A stretch of 8,533 bases of DNA from an uncultured Prevotellaceae bacterium (GCA_947176655.1 CAMWRK010000083.1:1-8533); one strand, 5' to 3'. Counted from the first letter of the stretch, positions 1 to 6,647 are shown. Notes: generated by a model not told the origin, from the letters alone. Translations and numbers: made by a program.

Positions 1-441
1 CTGGCTTGCCTTGGCATACAGTTCCGGTATGTTGGCTGTGCGTCCGTATTCGCTTCCGGCCAGCGTGATGTTGTGCGTAGTTGTTGCCGTAGGCCACAGG
101 CAGAATCCGTCGTGGTGCTTTACCACGGCAATGCCGCCGTTCATACCAGCCGCTTTCACTGATGTAATCCACTGTTCAGGATTCGGCATACCTTTAGGCG
201 CATAGATGCTTTCCTGCTCATTACCGTTACCCCACTCTCTTCCGGTAAATGTGTTCATACCGTAGTGGAAGAAGGCATAAAACTCCGTCTCGTTCCACAG
301 AATCTGTCGTCTGTGTGGTACCGGGTGGCATGGCGCAGGTACATTGTCCGGATTGGCCAATTCCTGAGGAATCACCTGAAACTCCTGGGCAAATCCCGCC
401 AGAGGGATTGTAAGCCCCAAAAGAAGTGTCTTGATCTTCAT
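1..441 (-). CDS. Alpha-L-fucosidase, GH29 family (5' part, runs off left edge)
   Basis: Secreted glycoside hydrolase expected to release alpha-L-fucose from host or plant glycans in the periplasm or at the cell surface. The window holds the first 147 codons, open to the edge. The ATG at 441 begins a signal peptide (MKIKTLLLGLTIPLAGFAQ, cleavage near residue 18-19). Two GH29 landmarks follow: AFFHYGMNTFTGREWGNG at about 56-73, whose His59 matches the conserved substrate-binding His of the family, and KHHDGFCLWP at 108-117, with the paired active-site histidines. PEQW at 88-91 also fits. The nucleophile Asp and acid/base regions would lie beyond the edge, so activity cannot be judged. No Shine-Dalgarno is seen; the leader just before the ATG is A-rich, as is usual in this phylum. 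The gene is divergent from the acyltransferase remnant to its right. Family assignment is firm; the exact linkage specificity is unknown. Confidence 0.9.
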   Translation of the reverse strand, partial: MKIKTLLLGLTIPLAGFAQEFQVIPQELANPDNVPAPCHPVPHRRQILWNETEFYAFFHYGMNTFTGREWGNGNEQESIYAPKGMPNPEQWITSVKAAGMNGGIAVVKHHDGFCLWPTATTTHNITLAGSEYGRTANIPELYAKASQ

Positions 442-504
442 TGTTTTCTTTAGTTTATTGGTTTGTATTTCATTTTAGCCAAATAAAGTCTCTTTAATAC
501 GTTA

Positions 505-535
505 CGAATATAGTTATTTATCTTCAAATGTCAAA
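505..535 (-). promoter_or_regulatory. Bacteroidales-type promoter of the fucosidase gene
   Basis: On the minus strand TTTG (532-535) is followed after 19 bp by TATATTCG (505-512). This matches the -33 TTTG / -7 TAnnTTTG consensus of Bacteroidetes sigma-ABfr with one mismatch (C for T), and the 19-21 bp spacing is right. Transcription would start near 498-500, giving an untranslated leader of roughly 55-60 nt before the ATG at 441. Confidence 0.6.
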
Positions 536-557
536 GGAAATTGCCAGAAATTATGTT

Positions 558-565
558 TATCTTTG
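558..565 (+). promoter_or_regulatory. Isolated -7 box (TATCTTTG) pointing at the acyltransferase remnant
   Basis: TATCTTTG is an exact TAnnTTTG match on the + strand. It is followed by CAACA, a context common at Bacteroidales start sites. I find no TTTG at 19-21 bp upstream; that spot overlaps the -33 element of the opposing fucosidase promoter. It could be the surviving core of a divergent promoter or a chance match. The stretch 513-574 otherwise shows nothing coding. Confidence 0.3.
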
Positions 566-574
566 CAACATTAA

Positions 575-970
575 GTAAGTAACAGTTTAAAGTTACTTGC
601 CGGATACGGCATCACGTTATACGGATATTCACATATAATGTCATTGCCTGACAAGCCCCTCGGAACAGATGGAACTTTTCTGGACATACTGCACCCCCAA
701 CCTTCTGGCAATGACCATAGCATGGTTTCTGCCGCTGTCACGCATACGCATATCGCCGCATGGCTGTCCAATCTGACCGTATGCGGTTTCGGCATCTACA
801 TGATACACTACTTCTTCGTTTTTCTTGGATATGACATAGGTGCCCTGCTGCATATCATTGCTCCGTTGCGCATCCCGTTTTCAGCCATTGTCATATTGGT
901 ATGCTCCTGGTGCATAGTTGCAGCATTGCGCCGCCTGCTCGGACACCGTGCGGTCTATTTTCTGGGGTAG
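575..970 (+). pseudogene. Acyltransferase family 3 membrane protein, C-terminal remnant with two frameshifts
   Basis: This is the decayed 3' end of an acyltransferase-3 (PF01757-like) gene, a family that O-acylates envelope sugars. The intact frame after about 765 gives CGFGIYMIHYFFV, the family's late membrane-helix motif, then a hydrophobic helix around PLRIPFSAIVILVCSWCIVA and a typical RAVYFLG end with TAG at 968-970. The start of the same frame (about 590-655) gives LLAGYGITLYGY and SLPDKP. Between them this frame is nonsense, but the frame starting at 660 reads SEQMELFWTYCTPNLLAMT then IAWFLPLSRIRISP, which is the expected conserved helix, before a TGA at 774-776. A one-base gain in the C run 656-659 and a one-base loss near 750-765 explain this and cancel out. 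About 130 of some 350 residues remain, with a stop at 572-574 and no start or 5' part. The uninterrupted ORF from ATG 638 is therefore unlikely to be a real 110-residue protein. Paired sequencing errors could explain the shifts but not the missing 5' part. Confidence 0.7.
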
Positions 971-991
971 AATAACCAGTTGCCAACAACA

Positions 992-1030
992 ATTAACGGT
1001 ATCCGCATGACAAGTGCAGATAGCGTTAAT
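992..1030. terminator. Imperfect hairpin between convergent genes, possible terminator
   Basis: ATTAACG (992-998) pairs with CGTTAAT (1024-1030). After a G-G mismatch, TATC (1000-1003) pairs with GATA (1019-1022), then GC with GC, closing a 9-nt loop. It lies between the end of the acyltransferase remnant (970) and the end of ribE (1066), where a shared terminator is expected. Neither strand has a T run directly after the stem; the nearest, on the + strand, is about 10 nt away at 1041. It is therefore a weak candidate. Confidence 0.35.
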
Positions 1031-1065
1031 CGTACATGAGTTTTTGTTTGATGCGTCGCTTCGGT

Positions 1066-1668
1066 TCAGCGGAGATTGTTCATGCGTGCAAGATATTTGC
1101 CGATGATGTCGAACTCAATGTTGACAACGCTACCAATAATGAAGTTATGAAAGTTGGTGTGTTCGAAGGTATAGGGAATGATGCACACCTGAAATGTGTC
1201 GGACGTGGGACGGCAGACTGTCAGGGATACACCATTGACGGTGACACTTCCTTTGTCCACGCAGAAATAGCCGCGTCTGACCATGTCGTTGTCGCTGTCA
1301 TATCTGAACGTAAACTGGTGAGACCCGTCCTGATCCTCTATGGCTATGCACTGCGCTGTACAGTCCACATGTCCCTGTACGATGTGGCCGTCCAGACGGC
1401 CGTTCATGAGCATGGAACGTTCTACATTGACTTCATCTCCAACATCAAGATGGCCTATATTACTGCATTCCAGCGTCTCGCGCATGGCGGTTACGGTATA
1501 GGTGCCGTCCTGCCGGCTGACAACGGTCAGACACACGCCGTTGTGTGCCACGCTTTGGTCTATACTCAGTTCCTCAACAAAGGAACATGACAGTGTCAGG
1601 TGTACATTGTCCTGCTCATGTTCTATGCGTACCACACGCGCCGTTTCTTCTATTATTCCACTGAACAT
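1066..1668 (-). CDS. ribE: Riboflavin synthase, alpha chain
   Basis: Catalyses dismutation of two 6,7-dimethyl-8-ribityllumazine molecules to riboflavin and a pyrimidinedione, the last step of riboflavin synthesis, in the cytoplasm. The 200-residue product is near the usual 200-215. It begins with the hallmark MFSGIIEE and has the two tandem lumazine-binding domains. Domain 1 (about 1-95) carries NGVCLTV at 43-49 and the following GHIVQGHVDCT at 94-104. Domain 2 (about 98-190) carries KGSVTVNGVSLTV at 139-151 and ends PYTFEHTNF...NIEFDIIGKYLARM. The family's first-domain motif usually reads AVNGVCLTV; here it is VAHNGVCLTV, a small deviation. The ATG at 1668 is chosen because MF(S/T)GIIEE is the conserved N-terminus; a longer reading frame to 1707 adds 13 non-conserved residues and would overlap the promoter. 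It stands alone, without other rib genes, and is divergent from the efflux operon. Confidence 0.97.
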   Translation of the reverse strand: MFSGIIEETARVVRIEHEQDNVHLTLSCSFVEELSIDQSVAHNGVCLTVVSRQDGTYTVTAMRETLECSNIGHLDVGDEVNVERSMLMNGRLDGHIVQGHVDCTAQCIAIEDQDGSHQFTFRYDSDNDMVRRGYFCVDKGSVTVNGVSLTVCRPTSDTFQVCIIPYTFEHTNFHNFIIGSVVNIEFDIIGKYLARMNNLR

Positions 1669-1704
1669 TGCTGTATTTCTTAAAATATTTATGCTTAACG
1701 TACG

Positions 1705-1736
1705 CAAAGGTACAAATAATTGATGTGCCGATGAAA
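1705..1736 (-). promoter_or_regulatory. Promoter of ribE
   Basis: On the minus strand TTTC (1733-1736; consensus TTTG) is followed after 20 bp by TACCTTTG (1705-1712), an exact TAnnTTTG -7 box. The start site would be near 1698, leaving a leader of about 30 nt before the ATG. That is far too short for an FMN (RFN) riboswitch, so ribE is apparently not under that control here. Confidence 0.6.
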
Positions 1737-1879
1737 GTTTTTTGGGGAAGACTTAATCATAAATTATGTTAATGAATTAAACTGTGTCCGTGCTATGGCT
1801 GTCACACGTAAAGTAATTGACAAAAGTTATTGTTGAAACATGAAATACTGTCGTAAACGGATGTTTTTCACTTGTCCGG

Positions 1880-1911
1880 CTTGCCATTCATGAAATAAAA
1901 GAATAACTTTG
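1880..1911 (+). promoter_or_regulatory. Promoter of the MacAB-TolC-like operon
   Basis: CTTG (1880-1883; consensus TTTG) is followed after 20 bp by TAACTTTG (1904-1911), an exact TAnnTTTG match. Transcription would begin near 1918, about 33 nt before the ATG at 1951. It is the only good promoter I see for the four-gene operon. No strong operator is evident; the AT-rich palindrome CATAAATTATG (1758-1768) lies far upstream and may be chance. Confidence 0.6.
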
Positions 1912-1950
1912 CAGAGAGTAAAGAATGAAAAACAGACAATCCAACCGGTT

Positions 1951-3285
1951 ATGATTAGAAAAACTTTCCTTGCCATGGCTGTGCTGTGCTATACAGGAGC
2001 ATGGGCTGAGCCTTGGTCCCTGCGTGACTGCATCCAGCACGCACTGCAGAACAACATCACCATTCTGAAGAACCGTATCGGCGAAGAAAGCGGAAATGCA
2101 TCGCTGACTCAGTCCAAGAGTGCCCTGTGGCCTTCGCTCAGTTTCAGCACTTCGCACGGTGTTGTTTACCGTCCAGGACAGGAGACTGAGACGTCCAGAC
2201 CTGTAGACGGCGAATTAGTGACGACCAGCAGCAGTACCACGGCTAACAGTTCCTACGGCATAAACATGAACTGGACAGTATGGAACGGCGGCATCAACCA
2301 CAAGACTGTGGAAGCCCAGAAAGTGAGTAACGAGATAAGCCGTCTGACCACGGAAACAAGCGAACTGACCATTCAGGAACAGATAGTTCAGCTATATGTA
2401 CAGATAATGTACACTCGCGAGGCCGTCAAAGTAAACACCTCGCTGGTGGCCACGGCAGAGACGCAATACAACCGTGGAGTGGAAATGTACAACGAGGGAG
2501 AAATGGCACAGGCCGACCTGTTGCAACTGGAGGCACAACTGGCAAGCGCCCGCTACGATGTAGTGAACAGTCAGACACAGGTAGAGAACTATAAACGGCA
2601 ATTGAAGAATCTTCTGCAACTGGACATGAACGTAGATTTCGATGTAGCCGGCGATATTCCTGCCGATGAGAGAGCTCTGGATGTCATTCCTGTGGCGCAG
2701 GAAGTGTACCAGCATGCCATGCTCATGAGACCGGAGATACGCGGGGCTGAGATGAGCGCGGAAAGCGCAGAGTTGCAATATGACATAGCCAGACGTGGAT
2801 ACTACCCTACTATCGGAATCAATGCCGGTGTGGCCGACAGCCACAATACCGGAAGCCGCAGCAATGTAGGTACCCAGATGAAAAACAACCTCAGTATGAG
2901 TGCGTCTGTAAGTTTGAGCGTCCCCATCTGGGATCAGCGTCGCACCAGCACCAACAAGCAAAAGGCTTTATTGCAGAAAACTTCTGCGCAACTGGACTTA
3001 CAGGACAGGAAGAACAGCCTTTCTAGCACTATAGAACAGTTCTGGCTCAATGCTACCAGCGGACAGCAGCGGTTCGTTTCAGCCGAAGCAAAAAGCAAAA
3101 GCCAAAAAGCAAGTTACGAACTTGTGAACGAACAATTTGCCAACGGTCTGAAGAATGTTGTAGACGTGCTGCAAAGCCGGGACAATATTCTTTCCGCCGA
3201 GCAGGACAAACTGCAGAGCAAGTATACGACGTTGCTCAACATGCAGTTGCTCAAATTCTACAGTGGCGAAGAACTTGACTTTTGA
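1951..3285 (+). CDS. TolC-family outer-membrane efflux protein
   Basis: Outer-membrane channel of a tripartite exporter, taking substrate from the adaptor encoded next to it. The 444-residue product starts with a signal peptide (MIRKTFLAMAVLCYTGAWA, cleavage before EPW). It has the two-fold repeat of the OEP family: first half about 21-228, beginning SLRDCIQHALQNN, the classic first helix with conserved N residues, and second half about 245-440, including MRPEIRGAEMSAESAELQ and RRGYYPTIGINAGV. SLSVPIWDQRR (321-331) is the usual strand-turn before the second long helical hairpin. The ATG at 1951 is preferred over an upstream TTG at 1909 because it gives a clean signal peptide and the TTG lies inside the promoter. 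It is first in the operon, with 51 bp to the adaptor gene. The substrate is not predictable from sequence. Confidence 0.95.
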   Translation: MIRKTFLAMAVLCYTGAWAEPWSLRDCIQHALQNNITILKNRIGEESGNASLTQSKSALWPSLSFSTSHGVVYRPGQETETSRPVDGELVTTSSSTTANSSYGINMNWTVWNGGINHKTVEAQKVSNEISRLTTETSELTIQEQIVQLYVQIMYTREAVKVNTSLVATAETQYNRGVEMYNEGEMAQADLLQLEAQLASARYDVVNSQTQVENYKRQLKNLLQLDMNVDFDVAGDIPADERALDVIPVAQEVYQHAMLMRPEIRGAEMSAESAELQYDIARRGYYPTIGINAGVADSHNTGSRSNVGTQMKNNLSMSASVSLSVPIWDQRRTSTNKQKALLQKTSAQLDLQDRKNSLSSTIEQFWLNATSGQQRFVSAEAKSKSQKASYELVNEQFANGLKNVVDVLQSRDNILSAEQDKLQSKYTTLLNMQLLKFYSGEELDF

Positions 3286-3336
3286 TAATCCACAATATAC
3301 AACCGACAACAGATAAAGAAATTTCAATTGACAGAT

Positions 3337-4494
3337 ATGAAAAAGAACTTTTTTACTGCATCGCTTGCGGTAGTTTTGCTGACAGCCTGTAGCAGCGGTA
3401 CACGATTTGAATATACGGAAGCGGAAGTGACTCGTGAGGACATCACCACAAGTGTAACGGCTACTGGTACCATAGAACCGGTGACGAGCGTCCAGGTAGG
3501 TACCCAGGTTTCCGGAATAGTCAGCAAACTGTATGTAGACTACAATAGTGTGGTGAAAGCAGGGCAAGTGATTGCCGAACTTGATCGCACCAATCTTATT
3601 TCCGAACAGGAAAGCGCGACGGCACAGTTGCGCAGTGCTGAAAGCGAGTTGGCGTACCAGAAAACCAATCATGACCGATACAAGAATCTTTACGACAAGG
3701 GACTTGTCTCCGCCAACGAGTACGAGAAAGCGCGCTTGTCCTTCCTACAGGCCAAGCATACAGTAACACAGCGTGAGGAGAACGTAAAGAAGGCACGTAC
3801 CAACCTCGGCTATGCTACAATCACCAGTCCCATAGACGGTGTCATACTCAGCAAAGAGGTGGAAGAGGGTCAGACCGTGGCATCAAGCTTTAACACCCCC
3901 ACCCTTTTCAATATAGCACAGGATTTGACCCAGATGCGTGTCATTGCCAATGTGGACGAGGCCGACATAGGCGAAGTACGTGAGGGACAGCGTGTCAACT
4001 TTACTGTAGATGCATTCCCCAGCATGACTTTCGATGGATACGTGCAACAGGTACGTCAGGAGGCCACTACGGAAAGCAATGTCGTAACATACGAGGTTGT
4101 CATATCGGCTCCGAACGATGACCTCAAACTGAAACCGGGACTTACAGCCAATGTAACAATCTTCACGCTGGAGGTGAAGGATGTGATAGCAGTACCGGCC
4201 AAGGCGTTACGTTTCACACCGAGAGAGTTGATGCTTAACGACGGAGAGACTATCGTGGACTGTGATGAGAAACCGAAGGTGTGGACACGTCAGGGACAAA
4301 CCTACAAGGCCATTCCGGTGAAGACAGGAACCACAAACGGCATGCTCACTGAGGTTACGGCTGGTTTGAAGCCTGGTGACAAAGTTGTGACAGATATCCG
4401 TGCGCATGCTCCAGAACAGGAGCAGCAGCAGACACAGAACCCGTTCATGCCGGGACCGCGCAACAACAATAAGGACAAGAATGCCAAGAAGTAA
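3337..4494 (+). CDS. MacA-like periplasmic adaptor lipoprotein (HlyD/RND MFP family)
   Basis: Membrane-fusion protein that links the MacB-type inner-membrane ABC pump to the TolC-type channel. It is 385 residues. The ATG at 3337 gives a lipoprotein signal with lipobox LTAC (Cys18), so the protein is anchored by lipid rather than by a helix as in E. coli MacA. Order of parts: N-terminal beta and lipoyl half around 35-83 (GTIEPVTSVQVGTQVSGIV and KAGQVIAELD), coiled-coil hairpin about 84-155, second lipoyl half 158-195 (NLGYATITSPIDGVILSKEV), beta-barrel about 196-280 (VDEADIGEVREGQ, LKPGLTANVTI) and membrane-proximal domain about 281-355 (VIAVPAKAL, GLKPGDKVV). The last 28 residues are Q/N-rich then K-rich and look disordered. 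An alternative TTG at 3328 adds only three residues. The channel gene lies upstream and the ATPase 51 bp downstream. 'MacA' is by likeness and gene context; macrolide export is not shown. Confidence 0.95.
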   Translation: MKKNFFTASLAVVLLTACSSGTRFEYTEAEVTREDITTSVTATGTIEPVTSVQVGTQVSGIVSKLYVDYNSVVKAGQVIAELDRTNLISEQESATAQLRSAESELAYQKTNHDRYKNLYDKGLVSANEYEKARLSFLQAKHTVTQREENVKKARTNLGYATITSPIDGVILSKEVEEGQTVASSFNTPTLFNIAQDLTQMRVIANVDEADIGEVREGQRVNFTVDAFPSMTFDGYVQQVRQEATTESNVVTYEVVISAPNDDLKLKPGLTANVTIFTLEVKDVIAVPAKALRFTPRELMLNDGETIVDCDEKPKVWTRQGQTYKAIPVKTGTTNGMLTEVTAGLKPGDKVVTDIRAHAPEQEQQQTQNPFMPGPRNNNKDKNAKK

Positions 4495-4545
4495 AAGCCG
4501 GGTACGGTAAAACCATACTATAATACACGAACATCTACATTTGTC

Positions 4546-5331
4546 ATGGCAGAATTCAAGGAGAATACCAATGTGGACGAGCATGGACGCAAATGCGTCA
4601 TAGAACTGCAGAACGTAAGGCGTGAGTTCCATGTGGGCAGCGAAACGGTAAAGGCGTTGAGAGGTATCTCGTTCAAGATATATGAAGGAGAGTTCGTCAC
4701 CATCATGGGAACATCAGGCTCCGGCAAGTCAACCCTTCTGAACCAGCTTGGATGTCTTGACACCCCGACTGACGGAGAATACTTTCTGGACGGTGTACCC
4801 GTAAGAAAGATGAAACGCAGGGAAAGAGCCATCTTGCGCAATCGCAAAATAGGCTTCATCTTTCAGAACTACAACCTGCTGGCCAAGACTACAGCCATAG
4901 AGAATGTGGAGCTGCCTCTGATGTATAATAAAAATTACAATTCGCGGCAAAGACGTGAAGCGGCAGTTAAGGCATTGCAACAGGTCGGACTTGGTAATCG
5001 TCTGGAACACAAATCAAACCAGATGTCAGGTGGACAGATGCAGCGTGTAGCCATAGCGCGTGCCTTGGTCAACAATCCGGCTGTCATTCTGGCTGACGAG
5101 GCAACTGGTAATCTGGATACACGCACGTCTTTTGAGATACTGTGCCTCTTTCAGGATTTGCACAGGCAGGGACGCACAATCATTTTTGTGACGCACAATC
5201 CGGAGATAGCGCAATATTCAAGCCGCAACATCATGTTGCGCGACGGTAAGATACGTTCCGACGTTGTCAACGACAACATACTTAGTGCAAAGGAAGCACT
5301 TGACGCTCTGCCATTGCCGCAGGACGACTAA
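4546..5331 (+). CDS. MacB-type ABC transporter ATP-binding protein
   Basis: Cytoplasmic ATPase that powers the permease encoded next; it belongs to the MacB/LolD/FtsE branch of ABC proteins. The 261-residue sequence has every catalytic motif intact: Walker A GTSGSGKST (55-63), Q-loop Gln107 in GFIFQNYNLL, signature MSGGQMQR (160-167, M replacing the usual L), Walker B VILADE (180-185, catalytic Glu185), D-loop GNLD (188-191) and H-loop His217. CLDTPTDGEYFLDG after Walker A is typical of the MacB group. An N-terminal extension of about 17 residues and a C-terminal tail after about 235 lie outside the core. In E. coli MacB this domain is fused to the permease; here it ends with TAA and the permease starts 23 bp later. 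No Shine-Dalgarno is seen before the ATG. Confidence 0.96.
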   Translation: MAEFKENTNVDEHGRKCVIELQNVRREFHVGSETVKALRGISFKIYEGEFVTIMGTSGSGKSTLLNQLGCLDTPTDGEYFLDGVPVRKMKRRERAILRNRKIGFIFQNYNLLAKTTAIENVELPLMYNKNYNSRQRREAAVKALQQVGLGNRLEHKSNQMSGGQMQRVAIARALVNNPAVILADEATGNLDTRTSFEILCLFQDLHRQGRTIIFVTHNPEIAQYSSRNIMLRDGKIRSDVVNDNILSAKEALDALPLPQDD

Positions 5332-5354
5332 CACATCACTAACAGTTAATCGAA

Positions 5355-6581
5355 ATGAGTTATCTGAACCTTTTGAAAGTGGCCGTGCGAGCCATACTCA
5401 GCAACAAATTCCGCTCGTTTCTGAGTATGCTTGGCATAATCATCGGTGTGGCCGCCGTGATAATAATGATGGCCATAGGCCAGGGTTCCAAAGAAAATGT
5501 CAAGGCGGAACTGAGTAAGATGGGTACCAATCTGCTTACAATACGCCCTGGAGCGGAGCGGCGTTTTGCCGGGGCGCGCCCAGATCCTTCGAGCATGCAG
5601 ACTCTGAAGGATGCCGACGTGGAAGCCATCAGGCGCGAGGCGACACTGATAACATATATGTCGCCTGAGGTCAGTGCCAGCGGACAGGTTATCTTCGGAA
5701 ACAAGAATACTACGGCAACACTCTATGGAGAAAGTCCGGAGTATCTTGAAATCAAAAAATGGGAACTTAAGGATGGTGAATGCTTCACAGAAGAGGACTG
5801 CCGCAAGAACTCCAAGGTCTGTGTGGTGGGAACCACGGTGGTGGAACAGCTCTTCGGTGACAAAGATTACAACTGCATAGGCAAGACCATCCGATTCAGG
5901 AACATACCTTTCAGAATAATAGGCATACTCAAGTCCAAAGGCTACAACAACTGGGGCATGGATCAGGACAACCTTCTCATTGCTCCTACCTCCACGGTAA
6001 TGAAGCGTGTGGCCGCACAGACATGGTATTCTTCCATTGCTGTCAGTGCGCTAAGCGAGGAGATGTCGGATGCAGCCATAGACGAGTTGAAAGAGATTCT
6101 GCGCCGTACACATAAGATAAAGGAAGGGGACGAGGATGACTTCACTATCCGTTCGCAGCAGGAAATGATGGAAACGATGTCCTCCACCATGGACGGCATC
6201 ACGTTGATACTTGTCGTTGCCGCTGCATTCTCGCTACTGGTTGCCGGTATCGGTATCATGAACATCATGCTGGTAAGCGTGACCGAACGCACCAAGGAGA
6301 TAGGTTTGCGCATGAGCGTGGGAGCCAGCGGACTGGATATTATGCTGCAATTCCTGATAGAGAGTATAATGATTTCGCTTACAGGTGCCTTTCTCGGCGT
6401 CGCACTGGGATATGGAGGTTCTTTTGCAGCCAAGACGTTCCTGATGATGCCGTGCAGTGTGCCGCTGTGGTCTGTGTGGCTCAGCTTCGGTGTCTGTGCC
6501 TTCATCGGCATATTCTTCGGCTATCTTCCGGCGCGCAAGGCAGCCCGCATGGATCCTATCGAGGCCATCCGATACGAATAG
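5355..6581 (+). CDS. MacB-type ABC transporter permease (FtsX-like)
   Basis: Inner-membrane subunit of the tripartite exporter. The 408 residues follow the MacB permease plan: a short cytoplasmic amphipathic N-terminus (LLKVAVRAILSNKFRSFLS), TM1 about 21-42 (LGIIIGVAAVIIMMAIGQG), a large periplasmic domain about 44-280 that would contact the adaptor, TM2 about 281-306 (ending GIMNIMLVSVTERTKEIGLR, the conserved coupling loop), TM3 about 331-356 and TM4 about 372-391, ending YLPARKAARMDPIEAIRYE, the standard C-terminus of the family. These blocks match the MacB_PCD and FtsX domains. Such mechanotransmission pumps do not move substrate through the membrane but drive export from the periplasm via TolC. 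It is last in the operon; ATPase plus permease (669 residues) is close to full-length fused MacB. Annotation as a general efflux or export pump is safe; the cargo is unknown. Confidence 0.96.
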   Translation: MSYLNLLKVAVRAILSNKFRSFLSMLGIIIGVAAVIIMMAIGQGSKENVKAELSKMGTNLLTIRPGAERRFAGARPDPSSMQTLKDADVEAIRREATLITYMSPEVSASGQVIFGNKNTTATLYGESPEYLEIKKWELKDGECFTEEDCRKNSKVCVVGTTVVEQLFGDKDYNCIGKTIRFRNIPFRIIGILKSKGYNNWGMDQDNLLIAPTSTVMKRVAAQTWYSSIAVSALSEEMSDAAIDELKEILRRTHKIKEGDEDDFTIRSQQEMMETMSSTMDGITLILVVAAAFSLLVAGIGIMNIMLVSVTERTKEIGLRMSVGASGLDIMLQFLIESIMISLTGAFLGVALGYGGSFAAKTFLMMPCSVPLWSVWLSFGVCAFIGIFFGYLPARKAARMDPIEAIRYE

Positions 6582-6605
6582 AATAAACCGACCTATGAAA
6601 AAAAT

Positions 6606-6620
6606 ACGGTATGATACCGT
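6606..6620. promoter_or_regulatory. Perfect 7-bp palindrome, candidate operator or minus-strand terminator
   Basis: ACGGTAT (6606-6612) and ATACCGT (6614-6620) are exact inverse copies around one G. Seven A residues (6598-6604) precede it on the + strand, so on the minus strand it reads as a stem followed by a T run, like an intrinsic terminator, although no minus-strand gene is near. On the + strand it covers the place where the -33 element of the downstream -7 box (6640-6647) should be, which fits an operator or activator site. Either role is inference. Confidence 0.4.
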
Positions 6621-6639
6621 GTATGTCAAATAATTGTTG

Positions 6640-6647
6640 TAAGTTTG
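6640..6647 (+). promoter_or_regulatory. -7 box (TAAGTTTG) for the DUF4468/porin cluster
   Basis: TAAGTTTG is an exact TAnnTTTG match. No TTTG is present 19-21 bp upstream; that spot is occupied by the palindrome at 6606-6620. If used, transcription starts near 6654, about 54 nt before the ATG at 6708. The missing -33 element suggests a weak or activator-dependent promoter. Confidence 0.45.

Noticed and set aside
11..453. Two + strand open frames (11-205 and 265-453) at the left edge
   Set aside because: Both are antisense to the GH29 fucosidase coding region, whose motifs are clear on the minus strand.
1036..1590. 184-residue open frame on the + strand antisense to ribE
   Set aside because: It lies fully opposite a certain riboflavin synthase gene, has no recognisable domain and is a mirror of the ribE codon pattern.
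1758..1768. AT-rich palindrome CATAAATTATG in the ribE/efflux intergenic region
   Set aside because: Short, AT-only apart from its ends, in AT-rich DNA, and far from both promoters; too likely by chance to call an operator.
2392..2961. 189-residue open frame on the minus strand inside the TolC-family gene
   Set aside because: Shadow of the efflux channel gene; the composition is His/Cys-rich without domain logic, and no promoter serves it.
3079..3672. 197-residue minus-strand open frame spanning the end of the channel gene and the start of the adaptor gene
   Set aside because: Overlaps two certain genes antiparallel; no promoter and no recognisable motif.
4536..4543. TACATTTG, an exact -7 match, just upstream of the ATPase gene
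   Set aside because: It ends 2 nt before the ATG, so transcription would start inside the gene; no -33 element; most likely chance within the operon.
5963..6511. 182-residue open frame on the minus strand inside the MacB permease gene
   Set aside because: The sense frame is a full, well-conserved permease; the antisense product shows no family features.
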